This document shows positions 60,750 through 64,000 of a stretch of DNA of 64,000 nt, in pieces; position 1 is the stretch's first letter; each line of letters begins with the position of its first letter. The DNA is from Prorocentrum cordatum. Taxonomy: Eukaryota; Sar; Dinophyceae; Prorocentrales; Prorocentraceae. A program made the position numbers and the translations under genes. Under the pieces are notes generated by a model, which worked only from the letters and a program-made list of their open reading frames with translations, had not been told where the DNA came from and ran no database searches. The DNA is taken from positions 148,183-212,182 of the forward strand of contig CAUYUJ010016476.1 in the NCBI GenBank assembly GCA_963575745.1. Reading direction: 5' to 3'.

Positions 60750-61560
60750 AGTCGATCTTATTCCCGCTCGCCACCTTGATCTCAGGTCGATCGGGTAAAT
60801 ATTATTATCAAAAAAACATGTGGGCGGGATCGGCTGTTTTGTGTCATCTGTGCAGGTGCTGTCGGTTTTCTTAACTTAACTCGAGCTGCAGATCAGCTAC
60901 AGAGCTGTTCGGCACAGCAGTCGAAAGAGAGTCACCAGGAGCGTTAGTCTCAAGTATCTAGATGGCCGAACTCGGTCCACTACCAGAGCTAGAACCAAAC
61001 AGCTATTCGTACTTTGCTATTTTTGCAGATATTGATGATTTTCTCAACTCGAGCTGCAGATGAGCTACGGAGCTGTTCGGCTGAGCAAGCGAAATATAAT
61101 TATCTGGAGCGCGAGTCTCAAGTATCTAGATGGCCGAACTCGGTCCACTACCAGAGCTAGGACCGAAAAGCCTTTTCGTACTGTGCTATGTTTTGAGGTA
61201 ATGATGATTTTCTTAATTTAACTCGAGCTGCAGATAAGCTACATATCTGTTCGGCACAGCGATCGAAAGAGAGTCATCAGGAGCGCTAGTCTCAAGTATT
61301 TAGATGGCCGAACTCGGTCCACTACCAGAGCTAGAACCAAAAACCATTTCTACTCTGCTATGTTTTAAAGTGATGATGAATTCGTTAACTTTAATCGAGC
61401 TGCAGATGAGCTACATAGCTGTTCGGCACACCAGTCGAAAATAACATCAAGAGGAAGGCTGGTCTCAAGTATCTAAATGCCTGAACTCGGTCGGACCACC
61501 CGAGTTCGACCACGAGCAGATGCGCATGATCGTGGATTTCGCGATCGAGGTTTTTGTGAG
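60750..61560. repeat. ~172-bp satellite, block B (about four units)
   Basis: Leader and units as in block A, with unit starts near 60,881, 61,049, 61,223 and 61,395. A truncated further unit lies at 61,895-62,035 after an unrelated ~330-bp piece. No coding content. Confidence 0.9.
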
Positions 61561-62039
61561 GTCGCAGTTCAATATTTCCTCCAGGGGACCTCCTGTGGAC
61601 AGCCAATTCTTCAAAGGGGTCGCCGACAAGATTTAGCTCATGCACCCCGAGCGCGGGCCAACGATACAGCAGACGCCGAGCCAGGAAACTTACGGAATTG
61701 GTGACGGCCATGTGTGCGAGAGCTTTGAAGCAGGACGAGGGCGCGGGATGAGCGGCGCCTGAAATTTAGTTGTGGCCTTATCCTTCCTCTCTTTCCCTCT
61801 CCCTCCCTTTCCCCCCTTTCTCCCTGTCGCTTCGCGTGCCGCCGCGCGGTAGCAATCAGTACTTGGGCAGACATCCGCCCCATTCATTCATTCATTCACT
61901 CGGTCTGGTACCAGAACTGGAACCAAACACCTATTCGTACTCTGCTATTTTTTCAGATATGATGATAGTTGTTGTCTACTTCATTCGAGCTGTAGGCTGG
62001 CTATGGGGCTGAAGAAGCATTTCGAAGCAGAAGTTCTTC

Positions 62040-62220
62040 CCCCGCTCCCCTCCCCCCCCTCTTTCTCCCTCTCTTTCTTCTCCTCCTCTACCTCCTCCTT
62101 CTTTTCCGCTTCCATCTGCACCTTCTGCTCTTTCTCCTCTTCCTTCTTCTCTTCCTGCTCTTCCTCCTCCCCCTCATCGCCACCATCCCCCCCTCGCACC
62201 TTTCCCCCTCCTCCTCGCCG
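62040..62220 (-). repeat. CTCCTT pyrimidine tract
   Basis: C/T-rich run following the last satellite fragment, much as a similar tract follows block A. Confidence 0.9.
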
Positions 62221-62583
62221 CAACTTTATGGATTGCAAAACGGAGGAACTTATCGCGATCCGTGGTTCGCACGGCGGTGGCGTCTCGGAAGCAGGGGCTG
62301 GAGGGGGCTAGTGGCTGGAGGGGGAGTTAACTCACATGAGTGGACACAGTGTCGAGGGGCAGGGTGACAAGGGCATGGGCTTCATGGATTAGCCTTCTCG
62401 GAGAGGAGGCCGTTGGGCTCCCAGGTGAGTCCACTGTGACGGTCTGTGAGTCTGAGGCTGTTGCGCGGCTTTCGCGTTCCGCCTGCGAGATGCTGAAACA
62501 GCATCGGCACTTTTCAGGGCATAGCCTCCCGAGCGCCCTGCGCGTGGCCACCTGCTCGGACCGAAAAACGACCGAACAAAAAC

Positions 62584-62712
62584 GCAGGTTGACGGTTTAC
62601 CGCCGGCTCCCAGTAATTCGCAGAGTGCGAGTAGTTTTTTGTCCTAGCTTTAGTAGCAGACCGATCTCAGGCATCTAGATACTGGGAGCCGGGGGTGAAC
62701 CGTCAACCTTGG
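62584..62712. mobile_element. Small hairpin MITE-like element
   Basis: About 30-bp inverted ends: AGGTTGACGGTTTACCGCCG on the left and its complement with three mismatches on the right (ending GAACCGTCAACCT). About 65 bp lie between them. A related single arm occurs at about 60,468 in the LINE tail. No clear target duplication. Confidence 0.6.
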
Positions 62713-62759
62713 TTACCGCCGGGAACTCGTAGAGCTCCCTTGCGACGTGCATCAATGGC

Positions 62760-63225
62760 ACGCGGGCGCGGCAACGAGGGGGAGGAGAAAGAGGAGAAGA
62801 AGCAGATGGAGAAGCAATATGATGATGATGAGGAGGGGGAGGAGGGGGGGGGGAGGAGGAGGGGGGGAGGAGAAAGAGGAGGAGGAGGAGAAGAAGGAGG
62901 AGGAGCAGGAGGAGAAGGAGGAGGAGGAAGTTCCTGTTCACCGGTCTGCTTCCAAGCTCCCTAACAAGGGGGAGGGGAGGAGGCAGGGAAGGAGAGCAGC
63001 AGTGGCCCCTTTCCTCATCCTCCCCCTCCGCCTTCCCCCCCCATCCTCCTCCCCCATCCTCCTCATGTTCTTCCTCATTATCCCCCCCTTCCGCCTCCCC
63101 CACCCATCCCCCCCCCCCATCCTCCTGCCCCGCCCCCTTCCCTGGAGCTCATTATCCTCATCATCGCGCTCGTCGTAGTCGCCCTCCTTCTTCCTCCTCC
63201 CCCTATCCTCCCCCACCATCCGATG
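62760..63225. repeat. GGA tract followed by CCT tract
   Basis: Purine-rich on the + strand to about 62,935, then pyrimidine-rich from about 63,000 to 63,225, giving a large imperfect inverted arrangement. 63,226-63,620 shows nothing I can assign. Confidence 0.85.
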
Positions 63226-63623
63226 CAGCAGCATCGGTAGGCGTCGCTCTCTTTTTTTCTCTGCATTGCGAAGCGTCAGAACTGTGCCTGGTGCTGCCAG
63301 CACCAACGAGTGCGCAGCCCCTGCGTATTAGCGCCTGTGCCAGAATGCCAGAATGCTGCATCGCCCAGGAACCAATCTGCCGCCTGCAGCGCCCAGAAAC
63401 AGGGAGCACCACTCCACCACCCAGTTCCCATGAGAAAAGCAACAAATATGATGCACGAATAATACGACGTCGCACTTGCCAACAGTTATGGGCCAGAATA
63501 TGCAGTACCAATCGCAAACCAAAACATCGAACATTAGCGCCAGAAGGAAAACCCCATGCATAATGAAGCCAGAATGGAAATCGATCATGAATATTATTAG
63601 CGCCATCTAGAAACATCACATTT

Positions 63624-63998
63624 CTAGCGCCTCGTAGCCGGCTTCTTCTTCACCATGGCCGCCGGCTGTTTTTTCGCTTTCTTCTTCTCCACCTTCCTGA
63701 AACGCCTGGCCGTCGCGATTGCCTGCCGCTGGATCTCGGCGATCTCAGCAACGCGCTGCCGTTCGGCAATCGCAGCTTCCGTCTGAGACGTTTCGGTGTA
63801 CTCGGCCGCGAGTCTCAGCGCCTCGGGGAAGGCCTCCAGCAGGGACGGCCGGCCGATGTTGTCGACGAAGCAACGGCAAAACCATCGAATATCCCGCTTT
63901 CCATGGAAGGCATTAGCCCCATAAAAGTGAACGAAAGGCCAACGCCAACCAGCCCCATATGTAGGAGAGCGAACGGCAAAGTCAACCTCCTTGACGAG
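63624..63998 (-). CDS. C-terminal part of an unidentified protein, cut by the window edge
   Basis: The minus strand is open from the right edge to a TAG at 63,626-63,624, about 124 codons with no start in the window. It begins LVKEVDFAVRSPTYGAGWRW, has an aromatic segment (FVHFYGANAFHG, IRWFCRCFVDN), then a helical AEYTETSQTEAAIAERQRVA stretch likely to form a coiled coil, and ends in a basic KKKAKKQPAAMVKKKPATRR tail like a nuclear or nucleic-acid-binding signal. Composition is balanced, unlike the repeat-derived frames nearby. I do not recognise the family. It may be the last exon of a host gene or of another element. Confidence 0.6.
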   Translation of the reverse strand, partial: LVKEVDFAVRSPTYGAGWRWPFVHFYGANAFHGKRDIRWFCRCFVDNIGRPSLLEAFPEALRLAAEYTETSQTEAAIAERQRVAEIAEIQRQAIATARRFRKVEKKKAKKQPAAMVKKKPATRR

Positions 63999-64000
63999 CT

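Overview
The window looks like repeat-rich nuclear DNA of a dinoflagellate, probably a large and GC-rich genome. This is an inference from several things: purine/pyrimidine tracts kilobases long, GC-AG introns whose acceptor is followed by G, a LINE with endonuclease, reverse transcriptase and RNase H domains, a copia-type retroelement with CCCH zinc knuckles, and HUH/SF3 Rep-like genes of a kind I associate with dinoflagellate genomes. I see no bacterial operon, rRNA, tRNA or CRISPR array. Almost everything that can be named is mobile. The only likely host gene is a C-terminal exon cut by the right edge (minus strand, 63,624-63,998).

Layout. 1-18,000: low-complexity and dispersed repeats with no convincing gene: GGA/CTC tracts, a 0.8 kb TACA/CATG microsatellite, CGA-rich blocks, a GAGGCT minisatellite with an embedded 73-bp tandem repeat, and a first block of a ~172-bp satellite. 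18,688-60,701: one LINE, about 5.6 kb of its own sequence, split by two nested insertions. The second satellite block follows at 60,860-61,560. The right end (62,000-63,620) is again purine/pyrimidine tracts, plus one small hairpin element.

Insertion 1 (20,829-39,141, 18.3 kb) sits at a TA dinucleotide inside the LINE endonuclease domain, just before its SDH motif. It is MITE - 8.6 kb - MITE - 9.0 kb - MITE. The three 239-bp MITEs have ~25-bp terminal inverted repeats. Each unit carries the same cargo on the minus strand: a 690-codon HUH-endonuclease/SF3-helicase Rep gene (intact in unit 1, broken by a 4-bp deletion in unit 2), repeated motifs upstream of it, a fold-back MITE with a 9-bp target duplication, a helicase-only Rep fragment between perfect 97-bp direct repeats, and a mariner transposase (DD34D) that becomes a clean 374-aa protein if two GC-AG introns are removed.

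Insertion 2 (40,038-58,116, 18.1 kb) is an LTR retrotransposon with ~196-bp LTRs about 97% identical by eye and a 6-bp target duplication (AATGGC), lying in the LINE reverse transcriptase. It has Gag with CCCH fingers, protease, integrase, reverse transcriptase and RNase H in Ty1/copia order. About 8 kb of further coding sequence follows RNase H. This extra region includes a domain resembling Tpt1/KptA-type ADP-ribosyl/2'-phosphotransferases and several long stretches I do not recognise. The whole element reads as long polyprotein frames interrupted by scattered stops and frameshifts.

The two most unusual things are the tandem Rep-encoding units, which look like recombination of circles into a resident MITE, and the oversized copia-like element with post-pol cargo.
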